A stretch of DNA of 64,000 nucleotides from Micromonospora vinacea. Its GTDB lineage: Bacteria; Actinomycetota; Actinomycetes; Mycobacteriales; Micromonosporaceae. This document shows positions 54,733-63,352 of the stretch, piece by piece (position 1 is the first letter of the stretch; each line of letters begins with the position of its first letter). The stretch spans positions 6,014,001 to 6,078,000 of the forward strand of contig NZ_JADOTY010000001.1 of NCBI RefSeq assembly GCF_015751785.1. Direction: 5' to 3'. The position numbers and the translations under genes were made by a program. The notes beneath the pieces were generated by a model. That model was given only the letters and a program-made list of their open reading frames with translations. It made no database searches and was not told where the DNA came from.

Positions 54733-55257
54733 CTAAAGGCCCTCGCCCGAGGCGGCAGCGCTTCCGGGCCGGACGGCCGTTTCCAGGCCGGGATGAACTC
54801 CCGGCGGGTTCCCGGTATCGCCGGCGATTCGTTGCAGGGCGGCGATGAGCGCGACGCGCTCGTCGGCGTCAAGCGCGGCGAGGACCTCGTCCTCGTGCTG
54901 GTCGGCGACCTCGCGTGCGCGAGGGAGTAGCTGTCGCGCGGCGCCGGTCAGGTGGATGGCGTGGGCTCGGCGGTCGCCTGGATGCCGTCGGCGTTCCACC
55001 AGGCCGCGCTGTTCGAGGTCGTCAAGCAGGCCGACCATGACCTTGCGGTGGACGCCCAGCGCGTCGGCGAGCTGCTGCTGGGAACGCCCCTCGCCACGCT
55101 CCACGTGCATGAGCAGTCCGAAGTGGTTCGGTGCGATGCCCAGCGGTGCAAGCCGCGCGGCGAACGTCTGCGCAACGTGGAACCCGAGCTGTGACAGCAG
55201 GAAGTTGGCCCGGTCGGCGAGCGGCCGGTCCGCAGGTGGTGCAGAGTCGTCAGACAC
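54733..55257 (-). CDS. MarR-family transcriptional regulator
   Basis: A 174-residue protein with the MarR winged helix (QQQLADALGVHRKVMVGLLDDLEQRGLVERRRHPGDRRAHAIHLT, wing RHPGDRR). It is divergent from two genes of unknown function and reads towards the MFS gene. The GTG at 55257 is weakly supported; the start may lie elsewhere by a few codons. The divergent promoter holds two GGTATTGT copies. Typical role is repression relieved by phenolic or hydrophobic ligands. Confidence 0.87.
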   Translation of the reverse strand: MSDDSAPPADRPLADRANFLLSQLGFHVAQTFAARLAPLGIAPNHFGLLMHVERGEGRSQQQLADALGVHRKVMVGLLDDLEQRGLVERRRHPGDRRAHAIHLTGAARQLLPRAREVADQHEDEVLAALDADERVALIAALQRIAGDTGNPPGVHPGLETAVRPGSAAASGEGL

Positions 55258-55260
55258 CTC

Positions 55261-55284
55261 GGTATTGTACGTCCACGGTATTGT
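55261..55284. promoter_or_regulatory. direct repeats in the MarR divergent promoter
   Basis: Two copies of GGTATTGT at 55261-55268 and 55277-55284, starting 16 bp apart, followed by CGTTACGGTAAC, which is nearly palindromic. Candidate MarR or promoter elements; unproven. Confidence 0.4.
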
Positions 55285-55347
55285 CCGTTACGGTAACAGT
55301 CACCGCGACGCCGTATCGCTGCGTCCGTCGACACCGGAGGATGCGTG

Positions 55348-56025
55348 ATGTCCCATCCGCTGCCCCGCTTCGCCGAACCGGAACCGTACGGATTTCTCTA
55401 TCTGGGTTTCCAGGCTGCGCCCGCGCAACGACTGCCCGTCTACACCCGCACCCCACGCCGGCGCAGCGCGGCGGCGCGGCTCGTGCAGGCAGTTCCCGCA
55501 CTCGTACGCCGCCCCGACGTCGTGTCCGTCAAGGTCTTCCGGGCGGTGTTCATCCCGCCACTGCCGGGCGCACCCAGGTACGACCTGGCGATGCTCGTCA
55601 GGACTGTGAGTGTGGAGCACCTGGAGACCGTCCGTACCTGCGACGAGGTCTCAGCCCTCGACGGCGAGCAGATCCTCGCCGGTGTCAACGTGGCCCGGAT
55701 CGGCGAAACCGACGCTCGAACCGACGGCACCTTTCTTTTCAACCACTTCACCGCCGTGCCGGGCACCGACGCCGAAGCCGTTTGGCGCTCCCTCACCGGC
55801 TGGTACACCACCAAGACCGGCGTCGACAACTCCACCGCTCTGCGCCCCACCGGACCATCGTCGTTCGCGCTCATCAACTACGCGCGAATACCCGCCGGGG
55901 CGATCCGATTCCTGTTCGGGCAACTCACGCGGCCGAGCTTCCACCGCTTCGTGCGAGCCACGCTCGACGACCACGGAATGCACGCCCTGCCTGCCTTTCA
56001 CCGTTCGATCCACGCGTCGACGTGA
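55348..56025 (+). CDS. hypothetical protein divergent from MarR
   Basis: A 225-residue protein that I do not recognise. ATG 55348 follows GGAGG (55336-55340) by 7 nt. It has no signal peptide or obvious membrane helices. An N-terminal Pro/Arg-rich segment (FAEPEPYGFLYLGFQ, YTRTPRRRSAAARL) leads to a region that contains VNVARIGETDARTDGTFLFNHFTAV and NYARIPAGAIRFLFGQL. The middle resembles a dimeric alpha-beta barrel-like monooxygenase fold only loosely. The gene is followed 22 bp later by a membrane protein gene, so they are probably co-transcribed under MarR control. Confidence 0.6.
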   Translation: MSHPLPRFAEPEPYGFLYLGFQAAPAQRLPVYTRTPRRRSAAARLVQAVPALVRRPDVVSVKVFRAVFIPPLPGAPRYDLAMLVRTVSVEHLETVRTCDEVSALDGEQILAGVNVARIGETDARTDGTFLFNHFTAVPGTDAEAVWRSLTGWYTTKTGVDNSTALRPTGPSSFALINYARIPAGAIRFLFGQLTRPSFHRFVRATLDDHGMHALPAFHRSIHAST

Positions 56026-56047
56026 GCCTCGACCGAAGGGAACCTCC

Positions 56048-56758
56048 ATGCGCTTCCACGGCCTTGCCGGCATCGCCGGCATCGGCTTCGTCATCATCCT
56101 GATCGCGGCCAACCTGCTGCTGACCGCAGCGGGCTTCCCAACCCCCTCCGAAGCCACATCCGTCGACGAGATCACCGCGGTCTTCGCTGCCGAATCCGGG
56201 GCACTACGCATGGCCTCGGCACTCTTGCCGGCAGCCTGGTTGCTGGCCACGATCTTCGCCGTCGGGGTGTGCGTCTGCCTCCAACGCGACCAACGGTCCC
56301 GGACGGACCCGTGGTCCCTCGTCGGGCTCGCTGGCGTGCTCATGCAGTCGGTGGTGTTCACCGCCGTCGAGGCAACCCGGCTCGCGCTGATGTCCGCCGC
56401 CCAGCACGGCGGCGGCAGCGTCACCGGCCTCTGGGGCTTGTACAACGCCCTGTTCGGCTTCAACCAGGTGTTCCTGGCGACCGCGCTCGTCGGGTTGTCG
56501 ATGTTCGGCATCCGTACCGGTGCCATGGCTCGATGGCATGCCGGCATCGGCTTCCTCGCCGCCACGCTGTTGTTCATCACCGCGACCACGAGTCCGTACG
56601 GCATCGACGGCGTCAACCCGCTGGCCCTGCTCGGCCTCGTCGGCTGGCTGCTCTGGCTGGCGTGGATCGTGTCGTACAGCATCATCCTGATCCGACAGGG
56701 GTCCGATCAGTCCGGTCGCGGTGGGAAGCGGCTCGGGAGGCCGCTTCCCACCGCGTAA
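56048..56758 (+). CDS. hypothetical four- to six-helix membrane protein
   Basis: A 236-residue protein with about six hydrophobic segments (GIGFVIILIAANLLLTAAGF, LLPAAWLLATIFAVGVCVCL, LVGLSMFGI, IGFLAATLLFITATT, LALLGLVGWLLWLAWIVSYSIIL). I do not recognise a family. Its last 13 codons are encoded by the terminator hairpin 56717-56755, and its stop is 3 bp from the convergent GH2 gene end. GAAGGG is 7 nt upstream of ATG 56048. Confidence 0.65.
   Translation: MRFHGLAGIAGIGFVIILIAANLLLTAAGFPTPSEATSVDEITAVFAAESGALRMASALLPAAWLLATIFAVGVCVCLQRDQRSRTDPWSLVGLAGVLMQSVVFTAVEATRLALMSAAQHGGGSVTGLWGLYNALFGFNQVFLATALVGLSMFGIRTGAMARWHAGIGFLAATLLFITATTSPYGIDGVNPLALLGLVGWLLWLAWIVSYSIILIRQGSDQSGRGGKRLGRPLPTA
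56717..56755. terminator. terminator hairpin inside the 3' end of a coding sequence
   Basis: Perfect 16-bp arms (56717-56732, CGCGGTGGGAAGCGGC; 56740-56755) with loop TCGGGAG. It includes the last codons of the membrane protein gene, immediately before its TAA (56756-56758), and lies 6 bp past the convergent GH2 stop, so it can serve both. Confidence 0.8.
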
Positions 56759-56761
56759 CTC

Positions 56762-59700
56762 CTAGGAGTTGTACGCCTGCGCGGTCACTGTGACCTGGCG
56801 GGCGAGGCCCGACCGTGCGGGCCAGGAGATCCGCACCTCGCGGCTCTCCCCCGGCAGGAGCCAGAAGTAGTTGTCGTCGTAGCGGGCCGGCAGGACCCGC
56901 TCACCGCGCTGGTCGCGCACGGCGAGGCGCACCAACGCGGCGACGGTACGGCCCTGGTTGCGGACCGTCGTGGTGACGGTGTTGCGCCCGTCGACGACGC
57001 GTACGGTGCTCGACGACGTCGACAGTCGGGTGCTCGGCACGTCGTTGAGCGCCCGCACCTGTTCGGCCTTGTCGTAGCGCCAGTAGGTGTTCTCCGCGAG
57101 CAGCCGGTCGCGGCTGTCCCGCAGCTCCAGTCGCACCAGGTGCAGCCCGCCGCCGTCCGGCACGGCGAGCGGGAATACCGCAGTGGTGGCCGAGCGGGCC
57201 ACGTCCACCCGCTGACGCTGGGGCGAGCCCAGCGACCGGCCGCTCAGGTCGTACCGTCGGGCGCTCACGGTGACCCCGTTCAGCGGGGCGGCGGTGTGGT
57301 TGACCACCCGGACCTGCCAGGTGCCCGGGTCGGCCTGGACGTGCACCGGCTCGCACCCCTTGCGGGCGCCGTAGTAGGCGCCGTTCACGTCGAGGTCGTA
57401 GTCGTAGGTCTGCCAGACCGTGCTGTGCCACGCCGGGTGCGACATCCACAGCAGCAGACCGGTGGCGTCCTGCCACAGGTTGGCGTTCCACGCCTCGAAC
57501 ATGGCGCGGTGGCTCTCGTAGTTGACGAACTGCGCCCGGGTGGCGAACTCGTCGAGCGAGTCGGACTCACCGAGCCGCGCGTCGATCGCCGCCTGGTACG
57601 TGCCGACGCGCTGGTTACCGATGGTCGACCAGTCGTGGTAGTTCCACACCTCACCGATCGGCCACTCCGGCGCGTCACCGACGAGGTTGCGCATGCTCTC
57701 GACCACCGACACCACCGGCATGCCGATCTCGGTGTGGAAACCGAACGCGCCAGTGTCGTAGGTGTTCTTGTTGTTGTACGTCGCCGGCTCCACCCAGTGG
57801 TACGGACCGTGGCCGCTGACGATGCCGCCGGCCGAGTTGGGGATGTAGAGGATCTCCGGGTGCTCGGTGGCTGCGGCCTGCTTCAGCCCGGCGTCCACGA
57901 TCGGCGGCGGGTCACCCTCGTTCGCGCCACACCACACCACGATGCTCGGGTGGTGGCGGAACCGCCGGATCGTGTCGGCGGCGATGTCGACGTAGCCGGG
58001 CGGGTTGGGCAGGAACGCGCCCGCCTGCCAGAAGTCGTTCCACACCAGGATGCCCTGCTCGTCGCATGCCTGGTACAGCTCCTCGCGGTTGCTGCTGCCG
58101 AGCCAGTTGCGGATCATCGTGAAGTTCATGTCGCGGTGCATCTCGACCGTGTCGGCCAGCCGGTCGGGCAGCACCCGGCGCAGCAGCTCGTCCCAGCCCC
58201 AGTTGCCGCCCCGGGCGAAGACCGGCACGCCGTTCACGCTGATCTTGAGCTGGGTAACGGCGTTGCTGACCGACTTCACGTCGGTCCACCGCTGGCCGTC
58301 GTCCGAGACCTGGATGACGAAGTCGCGGGCGTACGCCTGCTCCCAGACGATGGTGACCTGGTCGAAGCTGACCGGAGCGCCGAGGTCGACCTGGATCCAC
58401 TGGTTGTCCTCGAACTTCGACGACCACCGGGTCCGGGGGTTGCCGTCGACGGCCCGGTCCGGGCCGTTCGAGTCGCTGTCGGACGACGACGCGGTGGCCG
58501 TCCGGCGCAGGGCCAGGTCGACGTCCGGCTCGGCCTGCCGCTGCACCGACAGCGCCCACATGGACACGCCCCAGGAGGTCACCCGCGCGCCGGTCTGGAT
58601 GCGCAGGTGCTGGGCGGTCTGGCTGGCGAACGTCTCGACCTGGGTGGCGCGGCTGCCCAGCGGGGTGTCGTTGCTGACCGACGTCACGTCGCTCCAGGAG
58701 TCCCCGTCGGTGGAGACCTGGACGCGGTAGTCCAGCGCGTACGCCTGCTCCCACACGATGGTGACCCGGTCGAAGTCGACCGCCGCGCCGAGGTCGACCT
58801 GGATCCACTGGTTGTCCTCGGCCTGCGAGGCCCAGCGGGTCGTCGCGTCGCCGTCGACGGCCCTGCTGGGACCGTTGCCGTCGTTCTCCGACGACGACGC
58901 GGTGGCGTCGCGATGCAGGGCGAGATCCGGGCCGGTGCCGTCGGCCACCGACAGCGAGAACATCGAAATGCCCCAACCGGTGGCACGCTGGCCGGCCTGG
59001 ATGCGCACGTGCCGGGCGTGCTGCCGGTCGAACGTGACCGTCTGGGTCGCCGCGCCGTCGACGAACTCCAGCGCCGGCTTGCCGGGCGGCGAGATGACGA
59101 TCGGCTGGTGCCAGTCGTAGGCGAACTCGCGCACACCGAAGCGGAGCGCACGCCGGTCGCTGACCGAGCGCTTCACGGTGGCGGTGAGCGTGAGGTCGTA
59201 CAGGTGCGGGTCGCCGTAGCCGTTGGGCCACCAGAGCCGGGGGTTGCGCAGCCGCAGCGCGCGGAAGCGCTCCGGCGTGAAGGTGACTGTGGTGCTCCCG
59301 CCGGCGGGGACGGTCACCGTGGACTCGACGCGTACCTTGTCGAACTCGGCGCGGACGGTGACGGTGGTGGCGGTGGCCGCCGCGTTGCGGACCGGCACCC
59401 GGATGGTGACCTCGGCGGTGTCGGTGCCGGGCAGGTCGGGCAGCGTGGTCTGCACGTGCGGGTCGCCGATGACCACGGCGCCGGTGCTGCGCAGCCGGAC
59501 GTGGTCCCAGAGGCCGGTGACCCGGTCACGGACGGCGGGCATCCAGTCCCACCCGGACACCGCCAGGTAGGTCGGCGCGTCAAGGTAGTGGTGGGCCGAC
59601 TGGAGGAAGGTACGACCGTCTGGGCCCTTGTCGCCCGGAGTGCCCGGGTGCGGCATCGGGGTGACCCGGACGGCGAGGACGTGCTCGCCACGGTGACCGG

Positions 59701-60796
59701 CCAACGCGTCGGTGATGTCGAAGGCCGCCCGCGCGAACGGGTGCTTGACGCTGCCGACCTGCACGCCGTTGACCCAGGCGGTCGCCTCGTGGTTGATCCC
59801 GTCGAACTCCAGCCAGATCCGTCGGCCGGGCGAGGTGTCCAGGTCGCGGGGCAGCCGTAGCGCGCGCCGGTACCACCAGGTGTGCCGGGACAGCGCCTCC
59901 GGGATGCGCATGTTGTTGAAGCCGGCCACCGGATCGGGCAGGTGGCCCTGCTCGACGAGGGTGCCCAGCACGGTGCCGGGCACCGTCGCCGGCAGCCAGG
60001 ACCGGACGTCGACGCCGGCACGGGAGAGTTCGGCGCCGTCGGCGGTGCCGGCGAAGTCGTCCATCGTCAACGACCAGCCCGACTCCAGCGGCACCGTGCC
60101 GTCCGCGGCCACCCTCAGCTCGGGCGCCGGACCGGTGTTGCCGCCTTCCCAACTGGTCCAGCCCTCGGCCTTCGGCCGGCCGGCCAGCGGTACGCCGTAG
60201 ACCTGGAAACCGTTGAGGCCCACCGGGTTGCTGTTCGACCGCTTCGTGGCGGTCATCCGGATCCAGCGGGCGGTGACCGGCTCGGGCAGCTTGATGGCCT
60301 GCACGCCACCCTGGCCCTCGCTGGTCTCGTACACCGACCGCCAGGCACTGCCGTCGGTGGAGACCTCGATCCGGTACGCCGTCGCGGCGCTGGAGAGGAT
60401 CTCGTCGCCGTCGGTGTCGGTGTAGTTGCCGTCGAACGGCCCGTCGGTGAGCGTGGCCTCGAAGACCAGGGAGACTGCCTCGATCCGGCACAGCGCCTGG
60501 AGGTCCACCGAAATCCACTGTGGATCGCCGTTGGCGGCGCGCCACCCACTCCCCCGGACGCCGACCTGCGGCAGGCCGTCCACGGCGAAGGTGGCGGGCG
60601 TCGGCGCGTAGTCGGTCGAGGAGACCGTCACCGGACGGTACCGGGCGAGGTCGGTGGCGGGCGGGGTGGTGGTCGGCGCCGGCACGGCGGCGGACGCTAG
60701 GGCGTCCGGGAGGGCCGCGGTCACCCCGACCGACGCCAGCAGCGTCGCGCCGGCGGAGAGGAAGGTACGCCGGGAAATCGGCGATGGCTCGGACAT
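56762..60796 (-). CDS. Tat-exported GH2 glycosidase with inserted F5/8-type (CBM32-like) domains
   Basis: A 1344-residue protein. A twin-arginine signal (SRRTFLSAGATLLASVGV) leads to an F5/8-type C domain (about residues 50-205), then GH2 sandwich and immunoglobulin-like domains (PATVPGTVLGTLVEQG, WYRRALRLPRDLD). Near residue 580-860 there are two to three F5/8 C-type repeats (ALHRDATASSSENDGNGPSRAVDG; ALRRTATASSSDSDSNGPDRAVDG; each with TRW..., DNQWIQVDLGA) inserted before the barrel, which restarts at SVNGVPVFARGGNWGWDELLRR. Acid/base Glu960 (WCGANE) and nucleophile Glu1023 (GFHTEIGMP) are in place. This plan is closest to exo-beta-glucosaminidase or beta-mannosidase-like enzymes; exact substrate unknown. 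ATG 60796 has GGAGG 4 nt upstream. Confidence 0.88.
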   Translation of the reverse strand: MSEPSPISRRTFLSAGATLLASVGVTAALPDALASAAVPAPTTTPPATDLARYRPVTVSSTDYAPTPATFAVDGLPQVGVRGSGWRAANGDPQWISVDLQALCRIEAVSLVFEATLTDGPFDGNYTDTDGDEILSSAATAYRIEVSTDGSAWRSVYETSEGQGGVQAIKLPEPVTARWIRMTATKRSNSNPVGLNGFQVYGVPLAGRPKAEGWTSWEGGNTGPAPELRVAADGTVPLESGWSLTMDDFAGTADGAELSRAGVDVRSWLPATVPGTVLGTLVEQGHLPDPVAGFNNMRIPEALSRHTWWYRRALRLPRDLDTSPGRRIWLEFDGINHEATAWVNGVQVGSVKHPFARAAFDITDALAGHRGEHVLAVRVTPMPHPGTPGDKGPDGRTFLQSAHHYLDAPTYLAVSGWDWMPAVRDRVTGLWDHVRLRSTGAVVIGDPHVQTTLPDLPGTDTAEVTIRVPVRNAAATATTVTVRAEFDKVRVESTVTVPAGGSTTVTFTPERFRALRLRNPRLWWPNGYGDPHLYDLTLTATVKRSVSDRRALRFGVREFAYDWHQPIVISPPGKPALEFVDGAATQTVTFDRQHARHVRIQAGQRATGWGISMFSLSVADGTGPDLALHRDATASSSENDGNGPSRAVDGDATTRWASQAEDNQWIQVDLGAAVDFDRVTIVWEQAYALDYRVQVSTDGDSWSDVTSVSNDTPLGSRATQVETFASQTAQHLRIQTGARVTSWGVSMWALSVQRQAEPDVDLALRRTATASSSDSDSNGPDRAVDGNPRTRWSSKFEDNQWIQVDLGAPVSFDQVTIVWEQAYARDFVIQVSDDGQRWTDVKSVSNAVTQLKISVNGVPVFARGGNWGWDELLRRVLPDRLADTVEMHRDMNFTMIRNWLGSSNREELYQACDEQGILVWNDFWQAGAFLPNPPGYVDIAADTIRRFRHHPSIVVWCGANEGDPPPIVDAGLKQAAATEHPEILYIPNSAGGIVSGHGPYHWVEPATYNNKNTYDTGAFGFHTEIGMPVVSVVESMRNLVGDAPEWPIGEVWNYHDWSTIGNQRVGTYQAAIDARLGESDSLDEFATRAQFVNYESHRAMFEAWNANLWQDATGLLLWMSHPAWHSTVWQTYDYDLDVNGAYYGARKGCEPVHVQADPGTWQVRVVNHTAAPLNGVTVSARRYDLSGRSLGSPQRQRVDVARSATTAVFPLAVPDGGGLHLVRLELRDSRDRLLAENTYWRYDKAEQVRALNDVPSTRLSTSSSTVRVVDGRNTVTTTVRNQGRTVAALVRLAVRDQRGERVLPARYDDNYFWLLPGESREVRISWPARSGLARQVTVTAQAYNS

Positions 60797-60810
60797 CTTG
60801 CCTCCAGACA

Positions 60811-60853
60811 TGACAACGTTGTCAGACGGCGAGGATCTGTGACAACGTTGTCA
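60811..60853. promoter_or_regulatory. two perfect LacI-type operators upstream of the GH2 gene
   Basis: TGACAACGTTGTCA occurs at 60811-60824 and 60840-60853, both perfect 14-bp palindromes starting 29 bp apart, 15 and 44 bp upstream of the GH2 start. The central CG dyad is typical of LacI-family operators that control sugar genes. The regulator is not in the window. Confidence 0.8.
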
Positions 60854-60965
60854 GATGGTGGCCCGATGTTTCCCGAGAGTCAAGGGCCCGAGTCCATCGT
60901 GATTCCCCGAACACGTTCCGCAGCTGTTCCACTTCGGACATCGATGCGCGGACGGTCGGTCGAGG

Positions 60966-61532
60966 TCACTCCGGCTCTGTACTCAACCCGTCCAGGGCGA
61001 CAGTGAGCACGTGATCGCGCTGGTCGGCGCGGGGAAAGTGCCCGGAGGCGATGGCACTGGTCAGGCGCATGACGTCGTCGATCGTCACGTCGGCGCGCAC
61101 CTCGCGCGCCCGCTGGGCCCGCTCCAGCAGCGGCCCACCGGCGGCGTAGAGAGCCCGCCGACACTCCAGGTAGGCGGTGGACTCCCGGTTCAGGCCGGCA
61201 GCCAGGGGCTGCTTCGCCCCGATGTACTCCACGAAGCGCCGCAGCCACACGTACAGGCCGTCGCGGGGGGCGAGGCTCTCAGCCTCCCCGGCCGTCGCGC
61301 ACACCGCCTCGACCTCGGTGACGTAGACGTTCTCGATCAGCACCTCCCGGGTCGGGAAGTTGCGGTACAGCGTCGCGATGCCCACCCCGGCGCGGCGGGC
61401 GATCTCCTCCAGCGGGGCCTCCGCGCCCTGCTCGGCGAAGGCGACCCGGGCCGCCGCCAGGATCGCGTCGTAGTTGCGGGCGGCGTCCGCCCGGTGCGGG
61501 CGGGCCACGCGCAGGTGGGTGAGGGCCGTCAC
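60966..61532 (-). CDS. TetR-family transcriptional regulator
   Basis: A 188-residue regulator with the TetR helix-turn-helix (ARNYDAILAAARVAFAEQGAEAPLEEIARRAGVGIATLYRNFPTREVL; core GVGIATLYRNFPTREVL) and a helical ligand domain. GTG 61532 is preferred: GGGAGA lies 10 nt upstream, whereas an earlier GTG at 61577 would fall inside the operator 61570-61589. It is divergent from the DHA2 exporter and likely represses both. Confidence 0.88.
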   Translation of the reverse strand: MTALTHLRVARPHRADAARNYDAILAAARVAFAEQGAEAPLEEIARRAGVGIATLYRNFPTREVLIENVYVTEVEAVCATAGEAESLAPRDGLYVWLRRFVEYIGAKQPLAAGLNRESTAYLECRRALYAAGGPLLERAQRAREVRADVTIDDVMRLTSAIASGHFPRADQRDHVLTVALDGLSTEPE

Positions 61533-61569
61533 GATGCCGATGTCTCCCAGCGCTAGCAACCGGAGGCCG

Positions 61570-61589
61570 ACTATCACTAGAGTGATAGT
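61570..61589. promoter_or_regulatory. TetR operator between the TetR and MFS genes
   Basis: ACTATCACT-AG-AGTGATAGT: two 9-bp arms around 2 bp, 38 bp upstream of the TetR start and 56 bp before the exporter start. Similar dyads are bound by TetR-family repressors of drug exporters. Confidence 0.75.
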
Positions 61590-61644
61590 GCGCCTCCACT
61601 TATCCGGAGGTCTCCTATCAGTCTAGCCCGAAAGAAGGCGGACC

Positions 61645-63045
61645 ATGTCCCCGACTCCCGCTTCCCGTCGCGGGATCGCCCTGGCTCTCATCCTCGGCTC
61701 GCAGCTGATGATGACGCTGGACACCTCGATCATCACGACCGCGCTGCCGCACGTGCAGCGGCAGTTCGGCTTCTCCCAGTCCGGGCTCTCCTGGGTGCAG
61801 AACGCCTACGTCCTGGCATTCGGCGGCCTGCTCCTGCTCGGCGCCCGAGCCGGTGACCTGCTCGGCCGCCGCCGCGTCTTCCTCGCCGGGATCACAGTGT
61901 TCACCGCGGCGTCCCTCGCCGCCGGTCTCGCCCAGAGCGGCAGTTGGCTGATCACCGCCCGCGTCGTGCAGGGTCTCGCCGCCGCGCTCGCCGTGCCCTC
62001 CACGCTCGCGCTCCTGGTCGCCGACCACCCCCAACCGGGCGCCCGAGCCAGGGTGATCGCCCTGTACAGCGCGGTCATCGGCGCTGGCGGCAGCGTCGGC
62101 ATCGTGATCGGCGGCGTCTTCACCGACCTGCTCTCCTGGCGCTGGGGAATGCTCGTCAACGTGCCGATCGGCATCGCCATCGCGCTGCTCGCACCACGGT
62201 TCCTGGTCGAGACCGAACGCCGCGCCGGCACGTTCGACCTCGGCGGGGCGCTGACCTCCACCGCCGGCATGACCGCCCTGGTGTACGGCTTCATCCAGGC
62301 CGCCGCGGCCGGCTGGACCGCACCGGGCACCGTCGTCTCGTTGGGCCTCGGCGCCGTCCTCCTGACCGCCTTCGTGCTGATCGAACACCGGGCACCGCAA
62401 CCCATCACCCCACTGCGGCTCTTCCGCGGCCTGGAACGCTCCGGGGCGTACGCCGGACGCATCCTCATCGTCGGCGCGACCTTCTCCACCTTCTACTTCC
62501 TCAGCCAGTACCTCCAGGAGGTCCTGCACCTCAGCGCCCTGCAGACCGGCTTCGCGTACGTGCCCATCACCGGCATGTTCTTCGCCATGGTGTACGCCAT
62601 CCGGCCCCTCCAGAACCGGCTCGGCCGGCCCGTCCTGCTGGTGGCGTCCCTCGTTCTCGCGCTGGTCGGCATGGCGTGGCTGTCGCGCATCTCGACCGGC
62701 TCCAGCTACTTCCCGGACGTGCTGCTGCCCCTGCTGGTGATCGGAATCGGCCAGGGCATCGCCATCATCCTGATGACCCAGGGCGGCGTCGCCGGAGTCG
62801 AACCGCAGGACGCCGGCGCCGCGTCCGGTCTCGTCAACGTCGCCCACCAACTCGGCGGCTCACTCGGCATCGCGATCCTCACCATCGCGTACACCCGGGC
62901 CAGCTCCGACACCGACCCGACGGCGGGCTTCCACGCGGCCTTCACCGGCGCGGACGTCTTCTTCCTCATCGCCCTGGTCCTGGCCGTCGTCGTGGCCGTC
63001 GCGGGCCGCCGCGCCAGCCGGCTCGCCGCTCTCCCCACCCCCTGA
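61645..63045 (+). CDS. DHA2-family (EmrB/QacA-type) MFS multidrug exporter
   Basis: A 466-residue protein with fourteen predicted helices and the DHA2 motifs QLMMTLDTSIITTALPHVQ (motif D1-like), GDLLGRRRVFLAG (motif A) and WRWGMLVNVPIGI (motif C region). It exports cationic or hydrophobic compounds by proton antiport. Controlled, by position and operator, by the divergent TetR protein. GAAGG is 6-7 nt before ATG 61645. Confidence 0.93.
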   Translation: MSPTPASRRGIALALILGSQLMMTLDTSIITTALPHVQRQFGFSQSGLSWVQNAYVLAFGGLLLLGARAGDLLGRRRVFLAGITVFTAASLAAGLAQSGSWLITARVVQGLAAALAVPSTLALLVADHPQPGARARVIALYSAVIGAGGSVGIVIGGVFTDLLSWRWGMLVNVPIGIAIALLAPRFLVETERRAGTFDLGGALTSTAGMTALVYGFIQAAAAGWTAPGTVVSLGLGAVLLTAFVLIEHRAPQPITPLRLFRGLERSGAYAGRILIVGATFSTFYFLSQYLQEVLHLSALQTGFAYVPITGMFFAMVYAIRPLQNRLGRPVLLVASLVLALVGMAWLSRISTGSSYFPDVLLPLLVIGIGQGIAIILMTQGGVAGVEPQDAGAASGLVNVAHQLGGSLGIAILTIAYTRASSDTDPTAGFHAAFTGADVFFLIALVLAVVVAVAGRRASRLAALPTP

Positions 63046-63148
63046 ACGCCCGCGGTGCCCGGGCCGCGAGGGCTGCGGCGCGGGCACCGGGGCCCTGGGC
63101 TGCGGGGCCCTGGGCTGCAGGCCATCGGCTGCAGAGGTTGGTGCGCTG

Positions 63149-63270
63149 CCTTTGGAGCTGATGCCGCAAACGAATCAGGCGAATGCCTGCCGCTTCCGCC
63201 TCCCGGCTGGAAGCCCGCAGTCGGCAGCGCCGCCCCGTCGGTGATGTCGCAAACGATTCAGCTCCAAAGG
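63149..63270. repeat. 122-bp element with inverted ends and internal direct repeats
   Basis: The 307-bp gap 63046-63352 has no credible gene; most of it is this element. Perfect 13-bp inverted ends CCTTTGGAGCTGA (63149-63161) and TCAGCTCCAAAGG (63258-63270). Next to them is a 19-bp direct repeat with two mismatches, GATGCCGCAAACGAATCAG (63160-63178) and GATGTCGCAAACGATTCAG (63243-63261). The ends being inverted and the inner copies direct is unusual. A short Pro/Gly-Cys-rich run (63046-63140) before it shows no function. Could be a MITE-like relic. Confidence 0.6.
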
Positions 63271-63352
63271 AGCCGACCAACACCTCCGCACCCCGCGACG
63301 CGACGGCGGATCGGCCTGCGGTCGTGGCGACACCGACCGCGGTGCCCGTCGG

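Noticed and set aside
61533..61577. TetR start at GTG 61577
   Set aside because: It would place the start codon inside the operator dyad and lacks a ribosome binding site; GTG 61532 has GGGAGA upstream.
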